NCBI GenBank assembly: GCA_019638255.1
Contig: JAHBUD010000001.1
Span: forward strand, 2,294,001 to 2,358,000
DNA: 64,000 nucleotides
Direction: 5' to 3'
Source of the DNA: Cyclobacteriaceae bacterium
GTDB lineage: Bacteria > Bacteroidota > Bacteroidia > Cytophagales > Cyclobacteriaceae
This document shows positions 25,967-34,484 of the stretch, one piece after another. Made by a program: the position numbers and the translations under genes. Numbering within the stretch: the first letter of the stretch is position 1; every line of letters starts with the position of its first letter. The notes beneath the pieces are model-generated. The model saw only the letters and a program-made list of their open reading frames with translations. It was not told the DNA's origin and made no database searches.

Positions 25967-25998
25967 TTGACAGGAACTATCTTTCTGCTCTATATTGT
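25967..25998 (+). promoter_or_regulatory. Probable promoter of rpoD
   Basis: TTGACA at 25967-25972 and TATATTGT at 25991-25998 are separated by 18 nt. The upstream box fits the E. coli -35 consensus and the second fits the Bacteroidetes TAnnTTTG box with one change. The rpoD ATG is 26 nt further on. Confidence 0.45.
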
Positions 25999-26024
25999 TA
26001 CACCACTTAACATTTAGATTTTGA

Positions 26025-26888
26025 ATGAGGCAGCTCAAGATCAGCAAACAGATCACCAACCGGGAAAGCCAATCGCTAGACAAGTACCTTCAGGAGATTG
26101 GAAAAGTTGACTTGCTTACACCGGATGAAGAGGTTGATTTAGCGAAACGTATCAAAGCGGGCGACCAGATAGCCCTTGAAAAGCTAACAAAAGCTAACCT
26201 GCGCTTCGTGGTATCGGTAGCTAAACAGTACCAAAACCAAGGGCTTTCATTGGGGGATTTGATTAACGAGGGTAACCTGGGCCTGATCAAAGCTGCACAA
26301 CGCTTTGATGAGACCCGGGGTTTCAAATTCATATCCTACGCAGTTTGGTGGATAAGGCAATCCATTCTTCAAGCGTTGGCAGAGCAATCACGCATTGTTC
26401 GCCTACCCTTAAATCGGGTTGGCTCTCTGAATAAAATTTCCAAGACGTTCTCTGAACTTGAACAGAAATATGAGCGTGAACCTTCTCCGGAAGAATTAGC
26501 TGAGGTACTTGATGTAACCACAGCAGAGGTGGTGGATACCATGAAGATTTCCGGCCGACATGTTTCCATGGATGCTCCTTTTGTGCAAGGTGAAGAAAAC
26601 AGCTTGTTGGATGTTCTCGAAAACGATAGCGAGGAGACACCCGACTCAGGCTTGATAAACGATTCACTTCGTAAAGAAGTACAGCGTGCCTTATCAACCT
26701 TAACTCAACGTGAAGCCGATGTAATTCAATTATATTTTGGATTGAATGGCGAGCATGCCATGACGTTGGAGGAGATCGGAGAAAAGTTTAACCTCACCCG
26801 TGAGCGCGTTCGTCAAATCAAGGAAAAAGCCATTCGCAGACTGCGTCATACTTCAAGAAGTAAGGCCTTGAAACCTTACTTAGGTTAA
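26025..26888 (+). CDS. rpoD: Primary RNA polymerase sigma factor (RpoD/SigA)
   Basis: This 287-aa protein is the short Bacteroidetes-type primary sigma factor. It has region 1.2 ([20 protein letters not shown]), region 2 with [18 protein letters not shown] and [13 protein letters not shown], region 3, and region 4 ending [21 protein letters not shown], cited in part as [17 protein letters not shown]. The N-terminal region 1.1 of E. coli sigma-70 is absent, which is usual in this phylum and fits its divergent promoters. It directs transcription of housekeeping genes. A strong terminator lies 25 nt downstream. Confidence 0.96.
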   Translation: MRQLKISKQITNRESQSLDKYLQEIGKVDLLTPDEEVDLAKRIKAGDQIALEKLTKANLRFVVSVAKQYQNQGLSLGDLINEGNLGLIKAAQRFDETRGFKFISYAVWWIRQSILQALAEQSRIVRLPLNRVGSLNKISKTFSELEQKYEREPSPEELAEVLDVTTAEVVDTMKISGRHVSMDAPFVQGEENSLLDVLENDSEETPDSGLINDSLRKEVQRALSTLTQREADVIQLYFGLNGEHAMTLEEIGEKFNLTRERVRQIKEKAIRRLRHTSRSKALKPYLG

Positions 26889-26912
26889 CATTGTTTATTT
26901 ATATGATTTTTG

Positions 26913-26941
26913 AAGGGTCTCGTCAAAAACCAGAGACCCTT
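26913..26941 (+). terminator. Rho-independent terminator of rpoD
   Basis: AAGGGTCTC and GAGACCCTT form a 9-bp stem around an 11-nt loop, followed by a T-rich string. It lies 24 nt after the rpoD stop and 20 nt before trxB. Confidence 0.75.
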
Positions 26942-26961
26942 TGCTTTAACTACCCAAGATT

Positions 26962-27909
26962 ATGTCAGATAAAGTAAAAGTATTGATTATCGGATCTGGA
27001 CCTGCCGGTTATACTGCGGCAATTTACGCAGCGAGGGCAGGACTGAGCCCAGTGTTGTATACCGGTGGACAACCCGGTGGGCAGCTCACTACAACCAATG
27101 ATGTGGAAAACTTTCCCGGTTACCCGGAGGGTATTAATGGCCCGCAAATGATGATTGACTTGCAAAAGCAGGCCGAACGTTTCGGTACCAAAGTGAATTA
27201 TGGATTGGTAACCTCGGTAGATTTTTCAGGTTACCCGCACAAAGTAACCGTTGATGAGAAAGATGTGATTGAAGCAGAAACCGTTATCATTGCTACGGGT
27301 GCCTCAGCAAAATACCTGGGCATGCCTTCGGAAGAGAAGTTCGCCAACAGGGGAGTGTCGGCTTGTGCAGTATGCGATGGTTATTTTTATCGCGGAAAGG
27401 AAGTTGCTGTTGTAGGTGCCGGTGATTCAGCCGCTGAAGAATCAACGTACCTCGCCAAGCTTTGCACCAAGGTTCACCTGTTTGTAAGAAGAGATGAAAT
27501 GCGTGCCTCTAAAATCATGCAGGCTCGCGTAAAGAATACACCCAACATTGATATCCATTGGAATACAGAAACCGATGAAATTTTAGGTGATGATAGTGGA
27601 GTTACCGGGGTACGCGTGTTGAACAACAAAACCGGGGAGAAGAAGGAAATCCCGATCCAAGGATTTTTCCTGGCTATCGGGCACAAGCCCAATACCGATA
27701 TTTTCAGGGACTATCTGGAAATGGATGAAACGGGTTATATAAAAGTTCAACCGGGAAGCACCAAGACGAACATTGAAGGCGTTTTTGCCGTTGGCGATGC
27801 AGCCGATAAAGTCTATCGACAAGCCATCACAGCAGCCGGAACCGGCTGTATGGGGGCGTTAGATGCAGAGAAATTTCTGGCGGCAAAAGAAGCTGAGCTT
27901 GTAAACTAA
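26962..27909 (+). CDS. trxB: Thioredoxin-disulfide reductase
   Basis: The 315-aa flavoprotein has an FAD-binding loop IGSGPAGYTAAIYAARAG, the redox-active CAVC motif (about residue 136-139), an NADPH loop VVGAGDSAAEE and the C-terminal FAD string GVFAVGDAAD. It reduces thioredoxin with NADPH. Bacillithiol reductases are related but usually lack the CxxC, so its presence supports TrxB. The bacillithiol gene bshB1 starts 9 nt after the stop, so the two form a short thiol-redox operon. Confidence 0.95.
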   Translation: MSDKVKVLIIGSGPAGYTAAIYAARAGLSPVLYTGGQPGGQLTTTNDVENFPGYPEGINGPQMMIDLQKQAERFGTKVNYGLVTSVDFSGYPHKVTVDEKDVIEAETVIIATGASAKYLGMPSEEKFANRGVSACAVCDGYFYRGKEVAVVGAGDSAAEESTYLAKLCTKVHLFVRRDEMRASKIMQARVKNTPNIDIHWNTETDEILGDDSGVTGVRVLNNKTGEKKEIPIQGFFLAIGHKPNTDIFRDYLEMDETGYIKVQPGSTKTNIEGVFAVGDAADKVYRQAITAAGTGCMGALDAEKFLAAKEAELVN

Positions 27910-27918
27910 TTCGCATCC

Positions 27919-28635
27919 ATGAAACTCGATATACTTGCTTTTGCTGCCCACCCCGATGATGCTGAGTTGTGTTGTTCGGGAACCCTTGCCCGGCATTCAA
28001 GCCTCGGCTATAAAGTCGGAATAGTTGACCTGACCCGTGGCGAATTGGGCACGCGAGGAACCCCTGAAATTCGTTTAGCAGAAGCGAAAAGTGCTTCAGA
28101 AATATTAAAACTTTCTGTTCGGGAAAACTTAGGCCTTGCTGATGGTTTTTTTAGGAATGATGAGCAGCATCAACGAACAGTCATTCAAGCTATTCGCAAG
28201 TATCAGCCCGAAATTATTCTGGCCAATGCCGTTTATGATCGCCATTCTGATCATGGCAGGGCTGCCACGTTGGTGGCCGATGCTTGTTTCCTTTCTGGGT
28301 TGACCAAGATTGAAACCGAATCAAACGACAAACCTCAGGTACCGTGGAGGCCTAAGGCTGTATACCATTACATCCAAAGTCAATTTATAAAGCCCGACAT
28401 CATTGTTGATGTATCTGATTTCTGGGATGTTAAAGTGGCTTCCTACATGGCCTACAAGAGCCAGGTGTATGATCCCTCCAGCAAAGAACCTGAAACGTAC
28501 ATATCTACTCCTCAATTTCTTAAGCTGATTGAATCGCGGGCAATTGAATTTGGTCATGCCATTGGCGTAACCTATGGTGAAGGATTTACGGTCAGAAGGT
28601 TCCTTGGAGTACGTAACCTCTTCGATTTGGTGTAG
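27919..28635 (+). CDS. bshB1: Bacillithiol biosynthesis deacetylase BshB1
   Basis: This 238-aa PIG-L/LmbE-family protein has the zinc string AAHPDDAELCCSGTLA, DLTRGELGTRGTPEIR and the His pair region YDRHSDHGRAATLVADACF. BshB1 removes acetate from N-acetylglucosaminyl-malate, the second step in bacillithiol synthesis. The length and the GELGTRG motif match BshB1 rather than other LmbE proteins. It follows trxB by 9 nt. Bacillithiol is the main low-molecular-weight thiol in many Bacteroidetes, which bears on how the GCS2 gene at 45.9 kb is read. Confidence 0.92.
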   Translation: MKLDILAFAAHPDDAELCCSGTLARHSSLGYKVGIVDLTRGELGTRGTPEIRLAEAKSASEILKLSVRENLGLADGFFRNDEQHQRTVIQAIRKYQPEIILANAVYDRHSDHGRAATLVADACFLSGLTKIETESNDKPQVPWRPKAVYHYIQSQFIKPDIIVDVSDFWDVKVASYMAYKSQVYDPSSKEPETYISTPQFLKLIESRAIEFGHAIGVTYGEGFTVRRFLGVRNLFDLV

Positions 28636-28662
28636 CTTTCCGCTTGATTAATCAGCTTTATT

Positions 28663-29304
28663 CTAAGGAGCTAATCTATTGATAACCCATTGGTTATCAT
28701 CCTTTGTATAAAGTATCCTGTCGTGTAATCTGCTTGGTCTTCCTTGCCAGAACTCCATCATCATCGGATCAACCTCATAACCTCCCCATTGTTTTGGCCG
28801 TGGTAGTGGATCCTGATGCTCGAATCGTTTTTCAATTTCTTTTACCCGTTCTTCGAGAATTGTCCGGTTCGCGATAACCAGGCTTTGGGGAGATGACCAT
28901 GCCCCGATTTGAGAGGGGCGCGGGCGGCTTTGAAAGTATTCATCCGAACGCTTATCATCTATGCGGTTAGCAATTCCTTCTATCCGCACCTGCCGTTCCA
29001 ACTCCGGCCAGAAGAAGGTTAATGCGCAGGCAGGGTGATGATCCATTTGTTTCCCCTTATGACTTTGGTAATTCGTGTAGAATACAAATTTTGAGTTCTC
29101 TACCCCCTTTAAAAGAACCATCCGCCCCGAAGGATTTCCTTGCTCATTTACAGTAGCCAGGTGCATGGCATTGGGCTCCGGAATTTGGGCTGCCAGGGCT
29201 TCATTAAACCAGACTGAGAATTGTTCAATCGGATGCGGATGAACAGAAGCTACATCGAGGGTAGCTTTAGTATATTCTGAACGGATGGAGGAAATACTTG
29301 ACAT
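28663..29304 (-). CDS. pdxH: Pyridoxamine 5'-phosphate oxidase
   Basis: This 213-aa flavoprotein matches PdxH: NPSGRMVLLKGVENSKFVFY near the FMN site, SHKGKQMDHHP, the RPRPSQIGAWSSPQS segment and a C-terminus with EFWQGRPSRLHDRILY, which is the family signature. It oxidises pyridoxamine or pyridoxine phosphate to pyridoxal phosphate. It stands alone on the minus strand, convergent with bshB1 (27 nt) and divergent from the YqgE gene. Confidence 0.95.
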   Translation of the reverse strand: MSSISSIRSEYTKATLDVASVHPHPIEQFSVWFNEALAAQIPEPNAMHLATVNEQGNPSGRMVLLKGVENSKFVFYTNYQSHKGKQMDHHPACALTFFWPELERQVRIEGIANRIDDKRSDEYFQSRPRPSQIGAWSSPQSLVIANRTILEERVKEIEKRFEHQDPLPRPKQWGGYEVDPMMMEFWQGRPSRLHDRILYTKDDNQWVINRLAP

Positions 29305-29404
29305 AGGTAGATGTAATATTCAGGCGAAAGTTCATTCAAAACAATAAAATTTGCATAGTAGCATTACAAGTATTTTATTGAACCCGCATACAAGTACAGT
29401 GCAC

Positions 29405-29980
29405 GTGGATTTTTTCAATTATAAAAACAAAATTAAGCCGGAGCGCGGACGATTATTGATATCGGAACCGTTCCTTCCCGACCCGAATTTTGAGCGCACG
29501 GTTGTTTTGCTTTGCGAACATAATGAGGAGGGTTCGTTTGGTTTTGTTTTGAATAAGCCTTCCATCATGAAGGCCGGGGATGTAATGGATGAGTTAAAAA
29601 ATTTCGATCATGAAATTTATGTGGGTGGCCCTGTACAGCAAGACACACTTCATTTTATTCACCGTACTGATTCCATCGAGAACGGAGTTGAAATTTTAAA
29701 TGGAATTTATTGGGGGGGCACTTTTGATCAGGTACTCAGTCTGTCCGATACCCACCAGCTCTTTCCTGCTGATATCAAATTTTTTCTGGGCTATAGCGGT
29801 TGGGATGCCGGCCAGTTGGATGAAGAATTGGAGCAGAACTCGTGGATTGTATGTAACTTTGTAACAGAAGACCTTCTCTTTGAAACTGAATCAACGTTAA
29901 TGTGGAGAAAAGCCCTGGACAACATGGGAGGGCGCTTTTCCGTTTACGCAAACTATCCGGTTGATCCCCGGCTCAATTAG
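29405..29980 (+). CDS. YqgE/AlgH family protein
   Basis: The protein has the UPF0301 signatures GRLLISEPFLPDPNFERTVV, GSFGFVLNKP, the YVGGPVQQDTLHFIH core and FLGYSGWDAGQLDEEL. Function is unresolved in the family. I place the start at GTG 29405, giving 191 aa that begin (M)DFFNYKNKIK as in Bacteroidetes homologues. GTG 29399 is also possible. The longer TTG start at 29351 adds an unrelated-looking leader. The gene is divergent from pdxH. Confidence 0.88.
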   Translation: MDFFNYKNKIKPERGRLLISEPFLPDPNFERTVVLLCEHNEEGSFGFVLNKPSIMKAGDVMDELKNFDHEIYVGGPVQQDTLHFIHRTDSIENGVEILNGIYWGGTFDQVLSLSDTHQLFPADIKFFLGYSGWDAGQLDEELEQNSWIVCNFVTEDLLFETESTLMWRKALDNMGGRFSVYANYPVDPRLN

Positions 29981-30027
29981 CCTGATTTTAGTATTTTTAC
30001 TTTCAGAACAGACTTATTTATAACACC

Positions 30028-31884
30028 ATGGATTTGGAGAACGAAAAAACAGCGGAGTTGGAAGACGTGCATGAGGTGGGGATGGATGAAAACCATGGCG
30101 AACCCGCATTGTTACACAGCGAATCGGATTTAAGAGACCATACCGAGGAGGAAGCCCACGATGACGAGCCGGAACAGGATTACAGTAAGCTCTCCAAAGT
30201 TCAACTCGTGGCGCTGGTAAAGGAACTTATCAAAGAAGAGGATGTACGTAAAGTAGATCGTCAACTGCGTAACATCAAACCCCTGATTGATGAACTAAGA
30301 GATGCTGAGCGTACACTGGCGCTGAACCGGTTTATTCTTGATGGCAGCAACCCCGATGATTTCCAATATCGTGGCGATGAGTTTGATGCTTCATTTGATG
30401 CCATGCTCAAAACATTCCGCGATAAACGAAACCAAGTACTGCGCAATCAGGAAGATGCTAAAAGTGAGAATCTCCGGATAAAGCTGGAACTGCTGGAGCA
30501 ACTTCGTGGCCTTACGGATTTGCAGGATATCCAGGATCAGTTTGATCAGTTTAAAGCACTTCAGAAAAAATGGAAATCCATTGGCCCGGTTCCGGGCACG
30601 CAGGCTAAAACACTATGGGCAAATTATCATGCCCTGGTAGATAGATTCTACGATAATCAAAGTATTTATTTTGAGCTAAAAGAACTTGACCGCAAGAAGA
30701 ACTTGGAGGCTAAGCTTGAACTTTGCGAACGTGCTGAAAAATTAAATGAGGTTAAGGATATCCGGCAGGCTGTTCGTGAACTGAATGAGCTTCATCATGA
30801 GTTCAAGCATATCGGACCTGTACCTAATGATGAAAAGGAAAATGCCTGGCAACGCTTTAAGGCCGCATCCGATGCGGTATATGCCCGCAGGGATGAGTTT
30901 GTTAAAAATCTCAATCAGGAATTTGCCGCCAATGTTGCCCTTAAGCAAACACTTGCAGATGATGTTCAGGCGTTCGCCTCATTTCAGTCGGATCGAATAA
31001 AGGAATGGAATGGCAAGACCAAAGAAATTCTTGATTTACAAAAGAAATGGGAAGAAAAAGGTGGCTTGCCACGCAACAAAGCCAAAGAGTTGAACAAAAA
31101 GTTTTGGTCGGCTTTTAAAGCATTTTTTGCCAACAAGAATTCATTCTTCAAAAAGCTTGATGCCGAACGCACCCAAAACCTGGAAAAGAAAAACCAGCTA
31201 TTGCAACGTGCATTGGCTTTAAAAGAAAGTACCGATTGGGATGCTGCAACCCAGGAGTTGAAAGTCCTTCAGCAACAATGGAAGGAGATAGGCCCTGTTC
31301 CGGAAAAACTCCGTGAGAAAATCTATCAGGAGTTTAAACAAGCCTGTGATTTTTTCTTTGAGAATCGAAGATCAGAACAAGGTAAAAGGGATCACGAGCA
31401 GGTTGATAACCTGAAGGCTAAGGAAGCACTGTGCGCCCAACTGGAAAAGCATGCTGCAGAAAAAACGGCAAACACCGAGTTGTTAAAGCAATTTGAAGAT
31501 CAGTTTAACGCTATCGGTTTTGTTCCTAAGAAGGATATGGCAGCCATTCGCGCACGTTATCATCAGGCCGTTGAGAAATTTATAAGTGTGTTGGAAGGTG
31601 TATCTGACGATGAAAAGAATAAGCTGGTATTGGAGAATCAGTTACAGGATTTAAAGAACGATCCGATGGCCGACCAGAAGATTTACCATAAAGAACAGGC
31701 TCTTCGAAAGAAGATACAGAAGGTGGAGAATGACATTGCCGTATGGCGCAATAACCTTGAGTTTTTTGCCCGGGCTAAAAACGGTGAAAAAGTGAGGGAA
31801 GAGTTCAATGCTAAAATTGACGAGGCTGCCGGGCACCTAAAGCAACTTAAGGAACAAATTAAGCTGCTGCGAGCAGTTTCTTAA
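30028..31884 (+). CDS. DUF349 repeat protein
   Basis: The 618-aa product is highly charged and almost entirely helical. After an acidic N-terminus (about 1-60, many Glu and Asp) it carries about five tandem DUF349 modules. Each has the recurring pattern W(K/E)xIGPVP....LW..(F/Y), for example KKWKSIGPVPGTQAKTLWAN and QQWKEIGPVPEKLREKIYQE. A coiled-coil tail follows. Cytoplasmic. The biochemical role is not known to me; its length and Lys/Glu-rich composition suggest a scaffold or nucleic-acid-associated protein. tRNA-Thr follows on the same strand. Confidence 0.85.
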   Translation: MDLENEKTAELEDVHEVGMDENHGEPALLHSESDLRDHTEEEAHDDEPEQDYSKLSKVQLVALVKELIKEEDVRKVDRQLRNIKPLIDELRDAERTLALNRFILDGSNPDDFQYRGDEFDASFDAMLKTFRDKRNQVLRNQEDAKSENLRIKLELLEQLRGLTDLQDIQDQFDQFKALQKKWKSIGPVPGTQAKTLWANYHALVDRFYDNQSIYFELKELDRKKNLEAKLELCERAEKLNEVKDIRQAVRELNELHHEFKHIGPVPNDEKENAWQRFKAASDAVYARRDEFVKNLNQEFAANVALKQTLADDVQAFASFQSDRIKEWNGKTKEILDLQKKWEEKGGLPRNKAKELNKKFWSAFKAFFANKNSFFKKLDAERTQNLEKKNQLLQRALALKESTDWDAATQELKVLQQQWKEIGPVPEKLREKIYQEFKQACDFFFENRRSEQGKRDHEQVDNLKAKEALCAQLEKHAAEKTANTELLKQFEDQFNAIGFVPKKDMAAIRARYHQAVEKFISVLEGVSDDEKNKLVLENQLQDLKNDPMADQKIYHKEQALRKKIQKVENDIAVWRNNLEFFARAKNGEKVREEFNAKIDEAAGHLKQLKEQIKLLRAVS

Positions 31885-31890
31885 GCATTA

Positions 31891-31921
31891 TTTGTAAAGA
31901 TTAAACCTTCCGTTATTTTTG
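31891..31921 (+). promoter_or_regulatory. Bacteroidetes-type promoter of tRNA-Thr
   Basis: TTTG at 31891-31894 and TATTTTTG at 31914-31921 are spaced by 19 nt, an exact fit to TTTG-N19-TAnnTTTG. The tRNA begins 12 nt after the -7 box, so the expected start of transcription lies just before it. Confidence 0.7.
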
Positions 31922-31932
31922 CACCTCCTTAC

Positions 31933-32005
<73 letters not shown>

Positions 32006-32011
32006 CTTCCT

Positions 32012-32046
32012 AAAAGCACTCATCATAGCAAGATGAGTGCTTTTTT
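32012..32046 (+). terminator. Rho-independent terminator of tRNA-Thr
   Basis: AAAAGCACTCATC and GATGAGTGCTTTT form a 13-bp stem with a 7-nt loop, followed by more T. It starts 7 nt after the tRNA. Confidence 0.92.
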
Positions 32047-32074
32047 GTTCTTCCATAATTTTAATTCCTGCATC

Positions 32075-32356
32075 ATGTTCTCAAAATACTGGCTAGTCAT
32101 ACGCGATGATACCAAAAGAACCTACGAAGTTCATGGGCAGGTTTCGAATGAAAATGCCTTTACCAATAAGGTTTATGCCATGCAGAAAGCCGGAATGAAC
32201 GTAAGCGGTATGACACCTCCGGTAACCGGAAAAGCAGCCAGTAAGGAGGCAATTAAAATTAGTGGCTATACCTGGGAGCGTGGTTTATGGGATCGGTTGG
32301 AAAAGGAGTACATGCGCATTCGCATGCAGTACACCGATGATATGGAGTTTGAATAA
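32075..32356 (+). CDS. Small unknown protein
   Basis: I start this at ATG 32075 (MFSKYWLVIRDDTKRTYEVHG), giving 93 aa. A longer frame from 32033 would begin inside the tRNA terminator. The protein has no signal peptide or membrane segment. A polar N-terminal strand region is followed by a charged helical end (WDRLEKEYMRIRMQYTDDME). I do not recognise the family. Codon use looks ordinary. It is convergent with the cupin gene 16 nt away. Confidence 0.6.
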   Translation: MFSKYWLVIRDDTKRTYEVHGQVSNENAFTNKVYAMQKAGMNVSGMTPPVTGKAASKEAIKISGYTWERGLWDRLEKEYMRIRMQYTDDMEFE

Positions 32357-32372
32357 ACTACCTTTAAGTCTA

Positions 32373-32717
32373 TCAGGATTTAATCATCGTCAGCAGCATT
32401 TTAAAGGGTAGCGGAGCGTGAAGCGCATGCAGAACGTTTGCCGGTAGAGTTATCATTTCACCCTTCCTTACCGTATTGGGTTTGCCTGCAATGGAAATTT
32501 CTGCCTCGCCATCCACCAGGTAAACCAGCGCTTCAAAAGGCGCTGTGTGTTCATTTAACCCTTGTCCTTTATCAAACGCGAATAAGGTTACCGTGCCGGT
32601 TGGTTTTTTAATAATGGTTTTGCTGACTACAGAATCCTGTTGGTAGACAATAAGTTTTTCAAGCGAAGTGCTTTGTGCGGATAAACTTTCTTTAGCCGGT
32701 TGTTTCCCTTCGACCAT
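32373..32717 (-). CDS. Cupin-domain protein
   Basis: The 114-aa product is a single small beta barrel. The cupin 1 motif is at GLNEHTAPFEALVYLVDGEA (the usual His-His pair is reduced to one His plus Glu), and motif 2 is at LPANVLHALHAPLPFKML. Small cupins bind metals or act as sugar/anion sensors or isomerases; no substrate can be assigned. A perfect 12-bp palindrome, TGATTTAAATCA at 32770-32781, lies about 58 nt upstream. This suggests control by a Crp/Fnr-type regulator, shared with the sulfur operon at 38-40 kb. Confidence 0.8.
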   Translation of the reverse strand: MVEGKQPAKESLSAQSTSLEKLIVYQQDSVVSKTIIKKPTGTVTLFAFDKGQGLNEHTAPFEALVYLVDGEAEISIAGKPNTVRKGEMITLPANVLHALHAPLPFKMLLTMIKS

Positions 32718-32769
32718 GATTCAATTTTTTAAGTAACGTAAAGGTATACCGTAAGCAGGTGAACGTTTA

Positions 32770-32781
32770 TGATTTAAATCA
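32770..32781. promoter_or_regulatory. Fnr/Crp-type palindrome TGATTTAAATCA, copy 1
   Basis: This is a perfect 12-bp palindrome with the TGAT-N4-ATCA form of Crp/Fnr family operators. It lies between the cupin gene (minus, start 32717) and an acyltransferase gene (plus, start 32856), so it could act on either. An identical core lies at 39998. Confidence 0.5.
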
Positions 32782-32855
32782 GGTAGTCTGTTTAATAAAC
32801 TTAGTAGTTTCTGTAAAATGTGAAAATGTTACACCTTGCGGCATAATCCTGTACG

Positions 32856-33404
32856 ATGAAATGGCTTTGCAGATTTTATTTAAAATTGATTGGCTGGAAA
32901 ACCAGCAGTACGCTTGATCCTTCCGTTAAAAAATGTGTTATGGTAGCAGCTCCACACACCAGTAACTGGGATTATCCGATTGCGTTGGCTACCCTTTATG
33001 CCAATGGTGTAAAGGTTCGCTTTCTGGCAAAAGACAGTCTATTTAAATTTCCGCTTGGTGTACTCATGCGCGCTACCGGAGGCATGCCGGTGGACCGTTC
33101 AAAGCACAATAACCTGGTGGATGCGCTGATTAGTATTTTTCAAATGCACGAGGAGCTAATACTATTGATTGCCGTGGAAGGCACTCGTAGTTATGTGAAG
33201 GAATGGAAATCTGGATTTTATCATACGGCTGTTGGGGCAGGTGTGCCCATCGTCATGGGATATCTCGATTATGGAAAAAAAGTTGCAGGGTTTGGGGATT
33301 TGTTTTACCCCACAGGTGACTATCAACGTGATCTTAAAGAAATTCAGAATTTCTATCGAAAGTTCACGGCCCGTCATCCGGAGAAGTCCAGCCTTAATCA
33401 GTAA
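32856..33404 (+). CDS. Lysophospholipid acyltransferase family protein (PlsC-like)
   Basis: This 182-aa protein has the acyltransferase block I variant APHTSNWDYPIAL (H-x4-D becomes HTSNWD), block II KDSLFKFPLGVLMRATGGMP, and block III VEGTRS with its Glu-Gly and Arg. These motifs transfer acyl groups to glycerolipid-type acceptors. HTSNWD is typical of a Bacteroidetes subgroup sometimes linked to lipid or pigment acylation rather than general phosphatidic acid synthesis. A weakly hydrophobic N-terminus suggests peripheral membrane attachment. It stands alone. Confidence 0.85.
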   Translation: MKWLCRFYLKLIGWKTSSTLDPSVKKCVMVAAPHTSNWDYPIALATLYANGVKVRFLAKDSLFKFPLGVLMRATGGMPVDRSKHNNLVDALISIFQMHEELILLIAVEGTRSYVKEWKSGFYHTAVGAGVPIVMGYLDYGKKVAGFGDLFYPTGDYQRDLKEIQNFYRKFTARHPEKSSLNQ

Positions 33405-33410
33405 AGGAAA

Positions 33411-33752
33411 TTACACTTCAATTTTTCTGATTTTTGTCGGATGACTAAGTTTAAAATCTAAGGATTGGTTATTCATCCGGTAACGGGTGTTTATATAACC
33501 TTTTTTATAGGTCTTTACCCGGGCATCAAATTCCAGGATACACCCTGATGTGAGATTGATTTTTTCAAAAGCTTTTGAATAGCTAAACCAAATATGATCT
33601 GTAACAAGCTTGTTCGTATCTGCATCGACTATATTACTCAATAGTATTGTTTCTTCACTATAGCCTTTGAAATTCATTTTCTTACCCAGCCGACTAAACA
33701 CTGCCCTGAATTTCTTTCGTTCACCTTTGTGGATAGCCAGTTCTTTTCGCAT
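33411..33752 (-). CDS. Unknown small beta-rich protein
   Basis: This 113-aa protein is basic at the N-terminus (KGERKKFRAVFSRLGKKMNF). It is followed by beta-type strings with TILLSNIVDA and TDHIWFSYSKAFEKI, and then CILEFDARVKTYKKGY. The order resembles a small OB-like barrel, but I cannot name the family. It ends 6 nt after the acyltransferase stop (convergent). A possible small membrane frame ends 8 nt upstream on the same strand, so the two may be one transcript. Confidence 0.65.
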   Translation of the reverse strand: MRKELAIHKGERKKFRAVFSRLGKKMNFKGYSEETILLSNIVDADTNKLVTDHIWFSYSKAFEKINLTSGCILEFDARVKTYKKGYINTRYRMNNQSLDFKLSHPTKIRKIEV

Positions 33753-33760
33753 GGTTTGAT

Positions 33761-33925
33761 TTATTTTTCTGTTTCCTTTTCTTCCTTTAGCTTATTCTTG
33801 TAGGCAGCCTGGACCATATACTTTCGTTGAGTAAGTTTTAGTTTGATGAGTATCCACAATAGAAAAACAATGATCCAGACAGTAAGTAAGATGTTTAAAA
33901 AAATAGTAAATAGAAAATCGGGAAA
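33761..33925 (-). CDS. Possible small membrane protein lacking a normal start codon
   Basis: The minus strand is open from just after a TGA (33926-33928) to TAA at 33761. It encodes about 54 residues: a strongly hydrophobic segment (FLFTIFLNILLTVWIIVFLL) and then a basic/acidic tail (LKLTQRKYMVQAAYKNKLKE). The composition is that of a one-helix membrane protein and the stop lies 8 nt before the 113-aa gene. No ATG, GTG or TTG precedes the hydrophobic core; an ATT start, a mutation or a sequencing error would have to be assumed. Confidence 0.35.
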   Translation of the reverse strand, partial: FPDFLFTIFLNILLTVWIIVFLLWILIKLKLTQRKYMVQAAYKNKLKEEKETEK

Positions 33926-33928
33926 TCA

Positions 33929-34378
33929 ATGAAGCTAAGGAGCAATTTATTCGAGTATTGTCTGCAAGTAGTTGAAGAACGAATAGATCGTATACAGCTT
34001 GAAATTAAACAGCTTCAGCTATCAGCAAATACGGAAACCAAAAGCAGTGCTGGGGACAAGTATGAAACTGGCCGGGCCATGGCACAGCTTGAAATTGAGA
34101 GAAATACCCAACAATTGGCAGAATCAGAAAAGCTTCGAAGCAGACTGCAGGAATTGCAAAGGGTTCATATTACGGATACCGTAATTCCAGGCTCATTGGT
34201 TTCAACCACTCAAGGCATATTTTTTATCAATGTTAGTCTGGGCTTGCTTGAATATGAAAATACCAGGTTTTTCTGCATCTCAGCAGATGCGCCTATAGCC
34301 AAAATACTGTTGGGTAAATGTGTAGGAGAGATGGTTTCCTTTAATGGCAAGACATTCTCAATTCTAGCAATTGAGTAA
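33929..34378 (+). CDS. GreA/GreB-like C-terminal domain protein with coiled coil
   Basis: The 149-aa product has a long N-terminal helical pair (about 1-85: CLQVVEERIDRIQLEIKQLQ and LEIERNTQQLAESEKLRSRL). A small beta domain follows (about 90-149, with IPGSLVSTTQGIFFINVSLG and GEMVSFNGKTFSILAIE). This is the outline of transcript-cleavage factors GreA/GreB, but the acidic tip residues of the coil are not obvious. Such proteins are sometimes mislabelled as 3-oxoacyl-ACP synthase. It could bind RNA polymerase's secondary channel; this is inference from shape. Confidence 0.6.
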   Translation: MKLRSNLFEYCLQVVEERIDRIQLEIKQLQLSANTETKSSAGDKYETGRAMAQLEIERNTQQLAESEKLRSRLQELQRVHITDTVIPGSLVSTTQGIFFINVSLGLLEYENTRFFCISADAPIAKILLGKCVGEMVSFNGKTFSILAIE

Positions 34379-34484
34379 ACTTTTTAAGGCTTACTTATAA
34401 CATCAATTATGTATATTTAAAAAATGATTTTCAATGCTGAAACTTATTGTGGACTTCAGAATATTCAGTGTATCCAGCTATGTT

